From NCBI GenBank assembly GCA_024743215.1, contig JANSWZ010000001.1, positions 1,116,001 through 1,180,000 on the forward strand: a DNA stretch of 64,000 nt. The letters are read 5' to 3'. The notes under the pieces are model-generated. The model was given only the letters and a program-made list of their open reading frames with translations. It made no database searches and was not told the DNA's origin. Both the position numbers and the translations under genes were made by a program. Shown here one piece after another: positions 47,651 through 57,472 of the stretch. Numbering within the stretch: position 1 is the stretch's first letter; each line of letters begins with the position of its first letter. The DNA is from Alphaproteobacteria bacterium (GTDB lineage: Bacteria; Pseudomonadota; Alphaproteobacteria; Rhizobiales; GCA-2746425).

Positions 47651-48244
47651 ATGTTTCAGCCGAAAGAGCGGATTGCTCTGTTTATCGACGGTGCCAATCT
47701 CCATGCCGCAGGCAAAGCACTGGGCTTTGATATCGACTATCGGCGCCTGCTGAAACGGTTTGAAGCCAATGGCTATCTTCTGAGAGCCTATTATTACACG
47801 GCGATTGCAGAGGATCAGGAACACTCATCCATCCGGCCACTCGTTGATTGGCTTGCCTATAACGGCTTTTCGGTGGTCACCAAGCCAGCCAAGGAATTCA
47901 TTGATGCATCCGGACGTCGGAGAATCAAAGGCAATATGGATATCGAACTGGCTGTGGGTGCCCTGGAAATTGCGGATCGTGTTGACCACATCGTTCTGTT
48001 CTCCGGTGATGGTGATTTTCGCTCACTTGTGGAAGCCGTTCAGCGCAAGGGCGTAAAGGTGACCGTTGTTTCCACTGTGAACAGCAAACCACCCATGATC
48101 GCTGATGAACTCCGAAGACAGGCCGATCATTTTCTGGAGTTATCCAAGCTTATGGAAGAGTTGGGCCGCACTCCTTCAGAACGACCAACGGCGAAGGGTT
48201 TTGACGACGCTAACGGCGAAAATGAGGATGAGGATCAGGTTTAG
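47651..48244 (+). CDS. NYN-domain (LabA/DUF88) putative RNase
   Basis: NYN-domain proteins have a PIN-like fold and usually cut RNA. The 197-residue protein begins MFQPKERIALFIDGANLHAA with the first catalytic Asp, then has GNMDIELAVGAL and LFSGDGDFRSLVEAV with the others. The C-terminus is an acidic tail (DDANGENEDEDQV). AAGGAC precedes the ATG. The downstream gene starts 61 bases later on the same strand. The target RNA is unknown. Confidence 0.9.
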   Translation: MFQPKERIALFIDGANLHAAGKALGFDIDYRRLLKRFEANGYLLRAYYYTAIAEDQEHSSIRPLVDWLAYNGFSVVTKPAKEFIDASGRRRIKGNMDIELAVGALEIADRVDHIVLFSGDGDFRSLVEAVQRKGVKVTVVSTVNSKPPMIADELRRQADHFLELSKLMEELGRTPSERPTAKGFDDANGENEDEDQV

Positions 48245-48305
48245 AACCACCCGGATTAGCGGCTTTATTACCAATGCGTTGCAGAAAAGAGGGGCTGCCC
48301 AAACC

Positions 48306-48977
48306 ATGACCAAAGATACAATAACCGCAACGGACCCTGAAACAGAGTGTCCATTCTGTCCACGTCTGGTGACGTTTCGCGAAAAATGGCGTTCAGAACA
48401 TCCCGAATGGCATAATGCGCCGGTTTCGACATTCAGCGCGCCCGACCCAAGATTGCTGGTGCTTGGCCTCGCGCCCGGCATACGAGGCGCAAATGCGACG
48501 GGGAGACCGTTCACTGGCGATTATGCGGGCGATTTACTTTATGCCACTTTGACAAAGTTCGGATTTGCCAGCGGGACTTATCAAGCCCGTCCGGATGATG
48601 GGCTGGCGCTCATCGATACAGCAATCACAAATGCTGTGCGCTGCGTCCCTCCTGACAACAAACCTGTTGGTGCCGAGATCAATACGTGCAGGCCATTTCT
48701 GCAAAACACGTTGCACGCCAATAACTCAATGCAGATTGTCCTGGCACTTGGGCGTATTGCCCATGAGACGTTCCTGCGCACGCTGGGTCTGCGTCTGGCA
48801 ACATTTCCTTTCGGACACGGTGCCATCCACGCCCTCCCGGAATGGGAAGGCCGGTCATTTACGCTGGTGGATAGCTATCACTGCTCGCGCTACAACACGA
48901 ATACCAGACGGCTGACAACCGATATGTTTGAAAGTGTATTTCAGGACATTCGCAAAATGGTCGATGAAACCAACTGA
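48306..48977 (+). CDS. Uracil-DNA glycosylase family 5 (UdgB-like)
   Basis: Family 5 glycosylases remove uracil and hypoxanthine from DNA. The N-terminal CPFCPRLVTFREKW has iron-sulfur type cysteines; motif 1 is LAPGIRGANATGRPFTGD, and the C-terminal motif SYHCSRYNTNTRRLT matches family 5 except Cys for the usual Pro. TNAVRCVPPDNKP supplies another family stretch. The protein is 223 residues from the ATG at 48306; a longer frame upstream lies inside the NYN gene and is not needed. It ends 6 bases from the convergent smpB. Confidence 0.88.
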   Translation: MTKDTITATDPETECPFCPRLVTFREKWRSEHPEWHNAPVSTFSAPDPRLLVLGLAPGIRGANATGRPFTGDYAGDLLYATLTKFGFASGTYQARPDDGLALIDTAITNAVRCVPPDNKPVGAEINTCRPFLQNTLHANNSMQIVLALGRIAHETFLRTLGLRLATFPFGHGAIHALPEWEGRSFTLVDSYHCSRYNTNTRRLTTDMFESVFQDIRKMVDETN

Positions 48978-48983
48978 GACGCT

Positions 48984-49463
48984 CTAACCCAGATTTTTCA
49001 TCAAGCGGCTTTTTTCACGATTCCAGTCACGCTGCTTTTCCGTTTCGCGCTTGTCGTGGCTTTTCTTACCCTTTGCCAGCGCCAGTTCCACCTTCACCAG
49101 ACCACGATCATTGAAATAGGTCTTAAGCGGCACGATGGTCATGCCGCCGCGTTGGATGCCATTGAGCATCCGATCAATTTCCCGTCTGCTCATCAGCAGT
49201 TTTCGGGGGCGCCTTGGCTCGTGATTGTTACGGTTGCCTTCAGTGTATTCCGGGATATGGAAGTTGAACAGAAACAACTCATTTCCGTCAGGACCGGCAT
49301 AAGATTCCTGCAGGTTTGCACGACCATTGCGCAAAGCCTTGACCTCGGTTCCGACCAGCATAATGCCAGCTTCAACCACATCCCCGATCTCATAGTCGAA
49401 CCGCGCACGGCGATTGTCGGCAATGATTTGTCGTTTTGGCTTTTCAGCCTGTTTGGCACTCAC
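48984..49463 (-). CDS. smpB: SsrA-binding protein SmpB
   Basis: SmpB brings tmRNA to stalled ribosomes. The 159-residue protein has [29 protein letters not shown] and the basic C-terminal tail [20 protein letters not shown]. The start is GTG at 49463 without a clear ribosome site. It follows dapA by 24 bases. No tmRNA gene is visible in the window. Confidence 0.96.
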   Translation of the reverse strand: MSAKQAEKPKRQIIADNRRARFDYEIGDVVEAGIMLVGTEVKALRNGRANLQESYAGPDGNELFLFNFHIPEYTEGNRNNHEPRRPRKLLMSRREIDRMLNGIQRGGMTIVPLKTYFNDRGLVKVELALAKGKKSHDKRETEKQRDWNREKSRLMKNLG

Positions 49464-49487
49464 GATGAACTCGCTTACTATTTGGCG

Positions 49488-50366
49488 TTACAACAGCCCA
49501 GCACGTTCCATCGCTGAGCGAACCTCTGCGCGGGTTGAATCGGACGCTGGCACCATCGGCAAACGCAACTCCTCGCCACAGATATTTAAGAGCGACAAGG
49601 CATATTTGCTAGGTGCTGGATTTGGATCGACGAAAAGCGCCTTGTGAAGCGGGTACAATTTGTCCTGTAATTCAAGCGCTGTGGCGTAATCCCCTGCAAG
49701 ACAGGCTTCCTGAAATTTGGCGCACAAAGCGGGCGCAACATTTGAGGCAACGGAAATGCAGCCATGTCCGCCATGGGCCATGTAACCGATTGCAGACCCG
49801 TCTTCGCCCGACAATTGAATGAATTTGTCACCCATCGCCAAGCGCTGGTCACTGACACGCGTGACATTTGCTGTTGCATCTTTGACGCCTACGATGTTTG
49901 CGCAATCGTCAAACAGGCGCTGCATGGTGTCCACAGACATGTCCACCACGCTGCGTGGCGGGATGTTGTAAATGATGATCGGAATGTCAATTGCATCATT
50001 GACGGCCTTGAAATGCTGGTAGAGACCTTCCTGGCTGGGCTTGTTGTAATAGGGCGTCACCACAAGCACCGCGTCCGCACCGGCGTGTTGGGCATGCTGA
50101 GCAAAATCAATCGCTTCAACCGTATTGTTCGAACCGGCCCCTGCAATAATTGGCACCCTGCGGTTTGTTATTGCCACGCACTGGGTGACGACGCGCTTGT
50201 GTTCTTCATGACTGAGCGTGGGTGACTCGCCCGTTGTACCGACAGGAACAAGGCCATGAGAGCCTTCGTCAATCTGCCAGTTTACCAAACGCTCCAGTCC
50301 CTTTTCGTCCAGTGCGCCACCCGACAGAAAGGGAGTAACGAGAGCGGTTAGCGAGCCTTTAAACAT
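49488..50366 (-). CDS. dapA: 4-hydroxy-tetrahydrodipicolinate synthase DapA
   Basis: DapA condenses pyruvate with aspartate semialdehyde in lysine and peptidoglycan precursor synthesis. The Schiff-base Lys162 is in [10 protein letters not shown] and Tyr133 in [21 protein letters not shown] holds the substrate loop. It is 292 residues counted from MFKGSL (50366); an ATG two codons upstream is possible. dapA-smpB is conserved in rhizobia. Confidence 0.96.
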   Translation of the reverse strand: MFKGSLTALVTPFLSGGALDEKGLERLVNWQIDEGSHGLVPVGTTGESPTLSHEEHKRVVTQCVAITNRRVPIIAGAGSNNTVEAIDFAQHAQHAGADAVLVVTPYYNKPSQEGLYQHFKAVNDAIDIPIIIYNIPPRSVVDMSVDTMQRLFDDCANIVGVKDATANVTRVSDQRLAMGDKFIQLSGEDGSAIGYMAHGGHGCISVASNVAPALCAKFQEACLAGDYATALELQDKLYPLHKALFVDPNPAPSKYALSLLNICGEELRLPMVPASDSTRAEVRSAMERAGLL

Positions 50367-50484
50367 GGTCATTTCCGTTGTTATTATGCGCCTCTATATG
50401 AGGCCATTTATCGTGATTTCGAAGTGAGCGGGACCATAGAGGGGCCTCTGCATTTCTTCAAGCCATTAGGTTCAGGAGCGATTA

Positions 50485-50613
50485 ATGAAGGCAGGTCCAC
50501 GAAAAACCGTCACAAAGACGACACACATGGTTACCGATCTGCTGGAAAATTCAAAAAAAAGACCTAATTCCCAGATTCCAAAGCCTCGGTTAACGATTTA
50601 TCACCTAAAATGA
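50485..50613 (+). CDS. Candidate 42-residue basic small protein upstream of slt
   Basis: ATG 50485 to TGA 50613 encodes a 42-residue, Lys/Arg/Thr-rich peptide (begins MKAGPRKTVTKTTHM) with no hydrophobic helix. AGGAG stands 6 bases before the ATG, one of the best ribosome sites in this stretch. The frame is the same as slt, ending 39 bases before its start. I do not recognise it. It could be a regulatory leader peptide or chance. Confidence 0.35.
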   Translation: MKAGPRKTVTKTTHMVTDLLENSKKRPNSQIPKPRLTIYHLK

Positions 50614-50652
50614 AATTCGCAGATTCTTTCTCAAAAAAAGGGCCCGTCGCCA

Positions 50653-52803
50653 ATGCATTTCCAAAAGGCTTCTGACCTGCCGGGGAACCCGGCTTACAAA
50701 CGCCTGTTTACCAAATCTGTGTCTGTCATCGCTGTTGTCGGTGCGTTCATGATGACATCTTTTGGTGCTCAGGCAAATGCGCCGGCAGATAGTATCGGCA
50801 AGCTCATTGAAAGTGCGAAAATTCCCATTCCAACGCCTCGTCCCGCAGCACCACCGAAAACGCTGATGTCTTTCCTGCCAAAAATGGCTGCGGATATGCC
50901 CAACGTGAAGGCGCGCAAAGGAAGCTTGAAAACGGCGTTAGCCGCTGTGGAAAACAACAAGATTCTTGACGCCCTCGCCTTCCGCGCCGCGATGAAAAAT
51001 CCAGTGGACAAAGCCATTCTGACCTGGCGGCTGATCAGATCGGGTGACCCTCTCATTCCATACAGCATGATTTCTGAGTTCCGGGCCCAACATCCTGACT
51101 TTCCAATGCAGACGACGATGAAACGGCGTGCTGAAGAAGCGTTGGCACGGCAGAAAATCGGAAGCAGCATGGTGCTTTCAGTCTATGGAGATACCGACCC
51201 TGTTTCAATTCGCGGGATTATTCAAAAGTCAGAAGCGTTTCTGGCTGCCGGTCGGAAAAATGAAGCTGCCAGGCTGATACGGGATCTTTGGCGGACCAGT
51301 CGCCTGTCGCGGTCGTATGAAAATGAAATCAAATCAAAATTCAAATCGGTTCTACGTAAAAGTGATCACAAGTGGCGTGCGGAAATGCTGCTCTATCGCG
51401 AACGGACATCTGAAGCCGTGCGCATCGCTGGCCTTGTCAGCAAGGACTATCTGAAGCTTGCAAAGGCACGTCAGGCCGTCATTCGTCGGTCAAAAGCCGC
51501 GTCTGCCTTAAAAAAGGTTCCTTCTTCTCTGCGTAAAGATCCAAGTTACATTTTTGGCAAAGTGCAGCATTTGCGGCGCACCAAAAATCCTCGTGATTCT
51601 GCCGCCCTCTTGCAGACCGCGCCAACCGATCCGGCTCTTCTGGTTGATCCCGATGAATGGTGGATTGAACGTAAACTGGCTTCTCGCGAAATGATGGAGC
51701 TTGGTCGCAATCAGCAGGCTTACGATATTGCTGCGGCCCATCGAGGCGGTTCACCAGCAACCATAGCCGATGCGGAGTTTCACGCCGGCTGGTTTGCACT
51801 GCGGTTTTTGGACAAACCCAAACTGGCAAAGCCGCATTTTGAAAATATTGCCCGCATTGCAACCAAACCCAGAAGTATTGCCAGAGCCTATTACTGGATG
51901 GGGCGTGCTGATGAAGCCATGGGAAGCCGCAGTAGTGCAAAACAGAATTTCCAGCGTGCAGCACAATATCCCACCGTTTTTTATGGCCAGCTTGCCAATG
52001 AAAAAATTGGTCGACGTTCCCTTCAACTGGCGGGCAACCCCAAGATAAGCAGAGACATTCGGAAACGGCACGAGGCGCGCATTCCTGTCCAGGCCATTGA
52101 TCGGTTGATGAAGATTGGACGCGAAGACCTTGCCGGTACGTTTGCACGTGCCTTGTCACAAACCCTGAAGGATCCGGCAGAGATTGTTCTGCTTGCACAG
52201 TTTGCGGAAAAGACCAAACAGCATCGATTGGCGCTGCAGATTGGTCGACTTGCAGAAGCCGAAGGTCATGCCCTTCATCTGCTGTCCTTCCCGGTGGCCG
52301 CCATTCCAGGTAAGGCCCGTGTGCCGCGCTCTGTTGGCAAGGCGCTGGTTTATTCTATCGCCCGTCAAGAAAGTGGCTTCAACCCGCAGGCCGTCAGTGG
52401 CGCGGGCGCGCGCGGATTGCTGCAATTGATGCCCGCGACTGCCAAGGAAGTATCTCGCGGTCTGAAACTGAAATACTCCAAAGCCCGACTGACAAGTGAC
52501 CCTACCTATAATGCGACACTTGGGGCCGCCTATCTTGGGCAATTGTTAGCGGAATATAACGGATCCATGATCATGACATTTGCCGGATACAATGCTGGCG
52601 GAAGTCGGGTCCGCAGATGGATCAAGACCTATGGCGATCCACGTAAAATGAATGTGGATGGCATTGTCGACTGGGTGGAAAGCATTCCGTTTACCGAGAC
52701 CCGATCCTATGTGCAAAAGATCATGGAGAATAATCAGGTCTATCGCGCGAGACTTAACGAGGGCGGTCTGACCATGAGTACAGATTTGCGTCGGGGCAGT
52801 TAG
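50653..52803 (+). CDS. slt: Soluble lytic murein transglycosylase Slt
   Basis: Slt cuts peptidoglycan glycan strands with anhydromuramic ends, in the periplasm. The 716-residue protein has a signal peptide (cleaved near GAQANA/PAD), a long helical superhelix domain (about residues 70-550), and the C-terminal SLT domain with catalytic Glu in ARQESGFNPQAVSGAGARG. AEYNGSMIMTFAGYNAGGSR and VESIPFTETRSYVQ are conserved. It probably forms an operon with the hydrolase gene 4 bases downstream. Confidence 0.94.
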   Translation: MHFQKASDLPGNPAYKRLFTKSVSVIAVVGAFMMTSFGAQANAPADSIGKLIESAKIPIPTPRPAAPPKTLMSFLPKMAADMPNVKARKGSLKTALAAVENNKILDALAFRAAMKNPVDKAILTWRLIRSGDPLIPYSMISEFRAQHPDFPMQTTMKRRAEEALARQKIGSSMVLSVYGDTDPVSIRGIIQKSEAFLAAGRKNEAARLIRDLWRTSRLSRSYENEIKSKFKSVLRKSDHKWRAEMLLYRERTSEAVRIAGLVSKDYLKLAKARQAVIRRSKAASALKKVPSSLRKDPSYIFGKVQHLRRTKNPRDSAALLQTAPTDPALLVDPDEWWIERKLASREMMELGRNQQAYDIAAAHRGGSPATIADAEFHAGWFALRFLDKPKLAKPHFENIARIATKPRSIARAYYWMGRADEAMGSRSSAKQNFQRAAQYPTVFYGQLANEKIGRRSLQLAGNPKISRDIRKRHEARIPVQAIDRLMKIGREDLAGTFARALSQTLKDPAEIVLLAQFAEKTKQHRLALQIGRLAEAEGHALHLLSFPVAAIPGKARVPRSVGKALVYSIARQESGFNPQAVSGAGARGLLQLMPATAKEVSRGLKLKYSKARLTSDPTYNATLGAAYLGQLLAEYNGSMIMTFAGYNAGGSRVRRWIKTYGDPRKMNVDGIVDWVESIPFTETRSYVQKIMENNQVYRARLNEGGLTMSTDLRRGS

Positions 52804-52807
52804 AAGC

Positions 52808-53770
52808 ATGACTGATGAGGTCGAAAGCCCAACCAACACCGTAGATGGGGCTGATGAGGCCGCAACTCCAGCAGATGTCCCTGCGGCTCCACCGGGTGCA
52901 AGAGACGTGTTCCTGCATGCGCAGGACGGCGTAAAACTTCATGCACGGGTTTATGGAGAAGAACATCACCATGCTATTCCAGTGGTGTGCTTGCCGGGGC
53001 TGACCCGGAACGGGAAAGACTTCCACGATATCGCTGCTTATCTCAGCCAGGAGGCCAACCCAGCGCGAAAGGTAGTTTGCGTTGATTATCGCGGGCGAGG
53101 CCTGTCTGGGGCAGATTCGGATTGGAAGAACTATACGATCCTTCAGGAAGCAAACGACCTGCTGACAACCCTTGCCCGATTAAACATTGAGCATGCCCAC
53201 TTTATTGGAACATCACGCGGTGGGCTCATATTATTCGCGCTTACGGCGATACGGCCCGGCATAATGAAGTCTGTCGTCCTGAATGATATTGGCCCTGTTG
53301 TTGAGGCCGGCGGATTGGCCCGGATCAAATCCTATTCAGATAATATGCTGCCGCAGAATACGATTGAAGACGCTGCAGCCTACATGCAGACAGTACACAA
53401 TCAACAATTTCCGCGCCTCGATTCAGACGGATGGCTGAAGCTTGCGCGTCAATTGTATGTGCAAGGCAAAAAACGTGCTGAACCCGACTATGACAAGAAG
53501 CTACTCAAAAGCTTTGACTATCTCGATCTGAGCCAACCCTTGCCAACTGTGTGGCCGCAATTTGCGGCTTTGAAACAGGTGCCGACTTTGGTTTTGCGCG
53601 GTGAGCGTTCAGATATTCTGGCGAAATCTACTGTCGAGCAAATGAAAGAGGTTCATCCAGACATGGTTGCCAAAACCATCAAGGACGAAGGGCATGCGCC
53701 ACTGTTGTGGGACCGCAGCACACAGGATGTCATTCTTGAGCATTGCAACAAGGCGGAAGGCATCGGATAG
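52808..53770 (+). CDS. Alpha/beta hydrolase
   Basis: A 320-residue hydrolase after an acidic, Ala/Pro/Asp-rich N-terminal 30 residues. The nucleophile elbow is IGTSRGGLI (Ser about residue 137), the acid is in LRGERSDIL and the His in KDEGHAPLLW. The oxyanion stretch reads PVVCLPGLTRNGKDF. The substrate is unknown; the operon with slt hints at cell-envelope work, but such hydrolases are diverse. Confidence 0.88.
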   Translation: MTDEVESPTNTVDGADEAATPADVPAAPPGARDVFLHAQDGVKLHARVYGEEHHHAIPVVCLPGLTRNGKDFHDIAAYLSQEANPARKVVCVDYRGRGLSGADSDWKNYTILQEANDLLTTLARLNIEHAHFIGTSRGGLILFALTAIRPGIMKSVVLNDIGPVVEAGGLARIKSYSDNMLPQNTIEDAAAYMQTVHNQQFPRLDSDGWLKLARQLYVQGKKRAEPDYDKKLLKSFDYLDLSQPLPTVWPQFAALKQVPTLVLRGERSDILAKSTVEQMKEVHPDMVAKTIKDEGHAPLLWDRSTQDVILEHCNKAEGIG

Positions 53771-53804
53771 ACGCCTTCCCTCTCTGTCAAAGACAGTAAA
53801 TGTT

Positions 53805-54434
53805 CTAGCGCTTGTCAGAACGTTTAGAAAACTCGGTGTCACCGCCGGATGCCAGAACCTTAGCCTGTTCGATCCATTCTTCCCGTTCAATCCGTCCGGG
53901 AAAGGACAATTCCTTGCCAATCCACTCGGCCTGCTCGGCGCTCCAATTGGCAATCTGGTCAAAATGATAAACGCCGAATGCATTCAGCTTTTTCTCATTC
54001 GCCGGTCCGATTCCCTTCACCCGCTTGAGATCGTCGGCATCGCCATCACGCGGAGCTGACAGGCGTTCCGGCTTGTCCGGATCGGAGGAAACGATCGGCT
54101 TTGAAGCGGCCTTTGCAGCTTTCTTCTTTTCCTTGGGAACTTCCTTTTTGACCGTCGGCTGACTGTCAGCCGCCAAAACTGTTTCCTTTGGTTCGGACTC
54201 TGCCTTCGCTTTCGGCTTTGGCGCTGCCTTAGGCGGTTTGGCTGGCTCCTTTTCGACTGACGGGACCGCCTCCGGTATCGCCGCAACTTCGGGGGCCTTT
54301 GCCTGTGGTTGTGGTGTGCTGACAGCGGGCGTCATCACTTCTCTGGATTGTTCCTGTGCACCACGCCAGCGCGCAAACAACCAACCGATTACGAAGAACA
54401 GAACGTAGAGCAATAATGCAGGAATGGAGAACAT
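53805..54434 (-). CDS. Membrane-anchored helix-hairpin-helix protein (COG3743-like)
   Basis: The 209-residue protein has one N-terminal helix (residues about 3-22), a long Ala/Pro/Lys/Glu linker (about 25-130), and a C-terminal helix-hairpin-helix domain (DDLKRVKGIGPANEKKLNAF) followed by FPGRIEREEWIEQAKVLA. The domain is like the ends of flap-endonuclease-like proteins of COG3743; role unknown, maybe nucleic-acid or nucleoid tethering. GGAG in the end of the preceding small gene is its ribosome site, so they are coupled. Confidence 0.85.
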   Translation of the reverse strand: MFSIPALLLYVLFFVIGWLFARWRGAQEQSREVMTPAVSTPQPQAKAPEVAAIPEAVPSVEKEPAKPPKAAPKPKAKAESEPKETVLAADSQPTVKKEVPKEKKKAAKAASKPIVSSDPDKPERLSAPRDGDADDLKRVKGIGPANEKKLNAFGVYHFDQIANWSAEQAEWIGKELSFPGRIEREEWIEQAKVLASGGDTEFSKRSDKR

Positions 54435-54439
54435 GGCCG

Positions 54440-54544
54440 CTACTCCTTGCCGTCAGCTTTTTGGGGACGTGTCGTCCAGCCAACATAGTATCCGATCGCT
54501 AGAAAGATCAGAGCCAGAATCCAGGTTCCGAATGTAAATCCCAT
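54440..54544 (-). CDS. 34-residue small membrane protein
   Basis: A 34-codon frame, MGFTFGTWILALIFLAIGYY followed by a short basic tail, ends 5 bases before the helix-hairpin-helix gene and contributes its GGAG ribosome site. It has one clear transmembrane helix and an AGGGATTGAG ribosome-like site upstream. Its position and hydrophobic pattern suggest a real small protein translated with the next gene. I do not recognise the family. Confidence 0.6.
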   Translation of the reverse strand: MGFTFGTWILALIFLAIGYYVGWTTRPQKADGKE

Positions 54545-54725
54545 GGCAGCTCAATCCCTTCAACTGTTGAAAGTCCAAGGTAAGCATAGCATCTGAATTC
54601 GAAAACTAAAACTCAAATGAAATTCGCATGCAATATCCGGTGCGGCAGCATGATTTTCGTGATCAACGCCAAATCTTTATTGGACTCCAGCACTTACGAC
54701 ATAAGCTCTTGCCAGATTACGTGCC

Positions 54726-55580
54726 CTACCCGGTACCTTCTGTTTCCAAATCAGGAATGATTTGAGTTGCCCAGGAGATAAAGAACGGATTGGCGAAGGG
54801 AGCATCATGGGTCTGATTCTGTTTGCCATAAGCAAAGACAGACCCGTCTGAGCAGGTTGTCAGACCACCAGCTGCACGCAATACGGCATCTCCTGCAGCC
54901 GTGTCCCACTCCATGGTGCGGCCAAATCTTGGGTAAATATCAGCGTCTCCCTTGGCCAGCAGGCAAAACTTTAGGGACGATCCGACAGAGACACAATCGG
55001 TGATTTTATGGGTTTCCAGGAATGCATCGGTTTCCGGCGTTCTGTGTGATCGACTGGCGACAGCCACTTCGGCTTTGGTTTTGCCGCTCACTTTCAGCGC
55101 GACGCGTTCGCCGGGATTTTCCTGTGTCACCTCAAGGTAGCTTGCGGTGTTACCAAATCCTGAGAACAACTCGCCACGCACCGGTGCATAAACCGTACCG
55201 GCAATCGGGCAACCATCTTCAATGAGCGCAATATTGACCGTAAAGTCAGAGCGCTGATTGATGAATTCTCTGGTGCCATCCAGGGGATCCACCAAAAAGA
55301 AACGCCGTCCCAATGCCTCGGGCATATGGCCTGCACAGATTTCCTCTTCCGCAACGACCGGAATGTCAGGATAGGTCGCGCGCAATCCGGCCAGAATAAT
55401 TGCTTCAGCAGCGTGATCTGCAGCTGTGACCGGAGATTCATCATCCTTGATCATTGTCTCGCAGCCATCTTCGTAAAACGGCATGATCACAGCACCAGCT
55501 TTGATTGCCAGGTCTTCAAACTGCGCGATCATGGGTGCCAGAATCTCTTCCGGCAATTTTTCAGACTGCGAATTGTCCAT
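54726..55580 (-). CDS. cysQ: 3'(2'),5'-bisphosphate nucleotidase CysQ
   Basis: CysQ recycles 3'-phosphoadenosine 5'-phosphate to AMP and protects sulfate assimilation. The inositol-phosphatase fold motifs are ADHAAEAIIL, VVAEEE, FLVDPLDGTREFI (metal Asps) and the C-terminal WDTAAGDAVLRAAGG. The length of 284 residues fits. Its start shares one base with the cysNC stop, so it is the last gene of the sulfate-activation operon. Confidence 0.95.
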   Translation of the reverse strand: MDNSQSEKLPEEILAPMIAQFEDLAIKAGAVIMPFYEDGCETMIKDDESPVTAADHAAEAIILAGLRATYPDIPVVAEEEICAGHMPEALGRRFFLVDPLDGTREFINQRSDFTVNIALIEDGCPIAGTVYAPVRGELFSGFGNTASYLEVTQENPGERVALKVSGKTKAEVAVASRSHRTPETDAFLETHKITDCVSVGSSLKFCLLAKGDADIYPRFGRTMEWDTAAGDAVLRAAGGLTTCSDGSVFAYGKQNQTHDAPFANPFFISWATQIIPDLETEGTG

Positions 55581-57472
55581 TACAAGATCCCTTTTGCGCG
55601 CAATGCGCCTTCCAGGACATCCAGTATTTCTTCCGGGGACTGGCCGGATGTCTGCAAATGAATGTCCGGCGCCGTCGGTGCTTCGTAGGGTGAATCAACG
55701 CCAGTGAAATTCTTTATTTCACCCCTCAAGGCTTTTGCATAAAGCCCCTTGGGATCGCGCTTTGCACAATCCTCAAACGGGGTGTCGACAAAAACCTCAA
55801 CGAACTCACCTTCGTCCAGCATATCGCGCACCAATTGACGCTCAGCCTGGAATGGCGAAATGAAGGATACCAATGTGATGAGACCGGCCTCGACCATGAG
55901 TTTGGAAACCTCGCCAACGCGGCGAATGTTTTCCACCCTGTCTTCGTCGGTAAAGCCGAGATCGCGGTTGAGGCCGTGACGCACATTGTCCCCATCCAGA
56001 ATGCAACTGTGCCGTCCCTCAGCCAGAAGCTTCTTTTCAAGCAGGTTGGCAATGGTGGATTTGCCAGAGCCCGATAGGCCGGTAAACCAGAGAACGGCAG
56101 CCTTCTGTCCCTTTTGGTCAGCTCGGGTTTTCTTATCTACATCCAACGCTTGCCAGTGCACGTTGGATGCCCTGCGCAGCGCATGCACGATCATGCCTGC
56201 GCCCACTGTTGCGTTGGTCAGGCGATCAATCAGAATGAATGCGCCAGTCGCGCGATTGTTAGAATAAGGGTCAAATGCGATGGGGGATTGGGCTGACAAA
56301 TGACAATAGCCAACTTCGTTCAGTTCCAGGCTTTTGGCTGCCTCATGGGCAAAGCTGTTCACATCGATACGGTGGCGCAGATCGTTAACTGAAACTGTGG
56401 CGCGATCTGTTTCGGTGCGCATAATGAATTGTCGACCGGGCAGCATAGCGTCTTCTGAAAACCAGACGATGTTGGCTGCAAATTGATCGGCGACCTCTGG
56501 CCGGTCCTCTGGCGCAACCAGCATATTTCCGCGCGAGACCTCGATCTCATCTTCCAGCACAAGCGTGACCGCCTGCCCTTCAACGGCCTGATCAAGATCG
56601 CCATCCATTGTGACAATGCGCTTGACGGTGCTGAGCTTGCCGGATTTGGCAACCACGACCGGGTCACCCGGTTTCACAGTGCCTGCTGCCAGCGTTCCGG
56701 CAAAACCGCGGAAATTCAAATCGGGACGCAACACATATTGCACAGGGAACCGGAACGGACTGTCCAGGCGCTCATCTTCAAATTCCACTGTCTCCAAATG
56801 CCCAAGCAGCGTTGGGCCATTGTACCATTCCATATTCGGGGACGGTGCTGTTACATTATCACCAAAACGCGCGGACAAGGGGATCGGCGTAATGCTGGAA
56901 AAGCCCATATCTGCCGACATGGCCCTGAAATCCTCGTCAATTTTCTCAAAAATCGTGCGATCATAATTGACCAGATCGATTTTGTTGATGGCGACGATGA
57001 TGTGCCGAATGCCTAGCAGAGAAGCAATAAATGTGTGTCGACGTGTTTGTGTCAAAAGCCCTTTGCGCGCATCAACGAGCACCACCGCCAGATCGGCAGT
57101 TGATGCTCCGGTTGCCATATTTCTTGTGTACTGCTCGTGGCCGGGCGTATCGGCGACAATGAATTTGCGGCGTGAGGTGGAGAAAAACCGATAGGCGACA
57201 TCAATTGTGATGCCCTGCTCGCGCTCGGCTTCCAGCCCATCAACCAAAAGCGCAAGATCGATGTCCTCACCGACAGTACCCCATTTGCGACTTTCGTTTT
57301 CAAGCGCCGCCAGTTGGTCCTCATAGATAAGCTTGGTGTCGAAGAGAAGACGGCCAATCAGCGTGGATTTGCCATCATCAACGGAGCCGCAGGTGAGAAA
57401 CCGCAAAAGGGTTTTCTGTTCCTGCTCTGCCAGAAAGGATTTCAGCGCCGCGGGTGTATCAAGACTGTTCAT
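55580..57472 (-). CDS. cysN: Bifunctional sulfate adenylyltransferase GTPase / APS kinase CysNC
   Basis: The protein couples GTP hydrolysis to APS formation and then phosphorylates APS to PAPS. Residues 1 to about 440 are CysN, an EF-Tu-like GTPase ([38 protein letters not shown]). From about 460, APS kinase ([30 protein letters not shown]). At 630 residues it is the normal fusion of rhizobia (NodQ type). It overlaps cysD and cysQ by one base each. Confidence 0.96.
   Translation of the reverse strand: MNSLDTPAALKSFLAEQEQKTLLRFLTCGSVDDGKSTLIGRLLFDTKLIYEDQLAALENESRKWGTVGEDIDLALLVDGLEAEREQGITIDVAYRFFSTSRRKFIVADTPGHEQYTRNMATGASTADLAVVLVDARKGLLTQTRRHTFIASLLGIRHIIVAINKIDLVNYDRTIFEKIDEDFRAMSADMGFSSITPIPLSARFGDNVTAPSPNMEWYNGPTLLGHLETVEFEDERLDSPFRFPVQYVLRPDLNFRGFAGTLAAGTVKPGDPVVVAKSGKLSTVKRIVTMDGDLDQAVEGQAVTLVLEDEIEVSRGNMLVAPEDRPEVADQFAANIVWFSEDAMLPGRQFIMRTETDRATVSVNDLRHRIDVNSFAHEAAKSLELNEVGYCHLSAQSPIAFDPYSNNRATGAFILIDRLTNATVGAGMIVHALRRASNVHWQALDVDKKTRADQKGQKAAVLWFTGLSGSGKSTIANLLEKKLLAEGRHSCILDGDNVRHGLNRDLGFTDEDRVENIRRVGEVSKLMVEAGLITLVSFISPFQAERQLVRDMLDEGEFVEVFVDTPFEDCAKRDPKGLYAKALRGEIKNFTGVDSPYEAPTAPDIHLQTSGQSPEEILDVLEGALRAKGIL

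Noticed and set aside
48105-48305. Longer start for the uracil-DNA glycosylase
   Set aside because: It would overlap the NYN gene by about 140 bases and the added residues have no family similarity; ATG 48306 places the Cys motif near the N-terminus as in the family.
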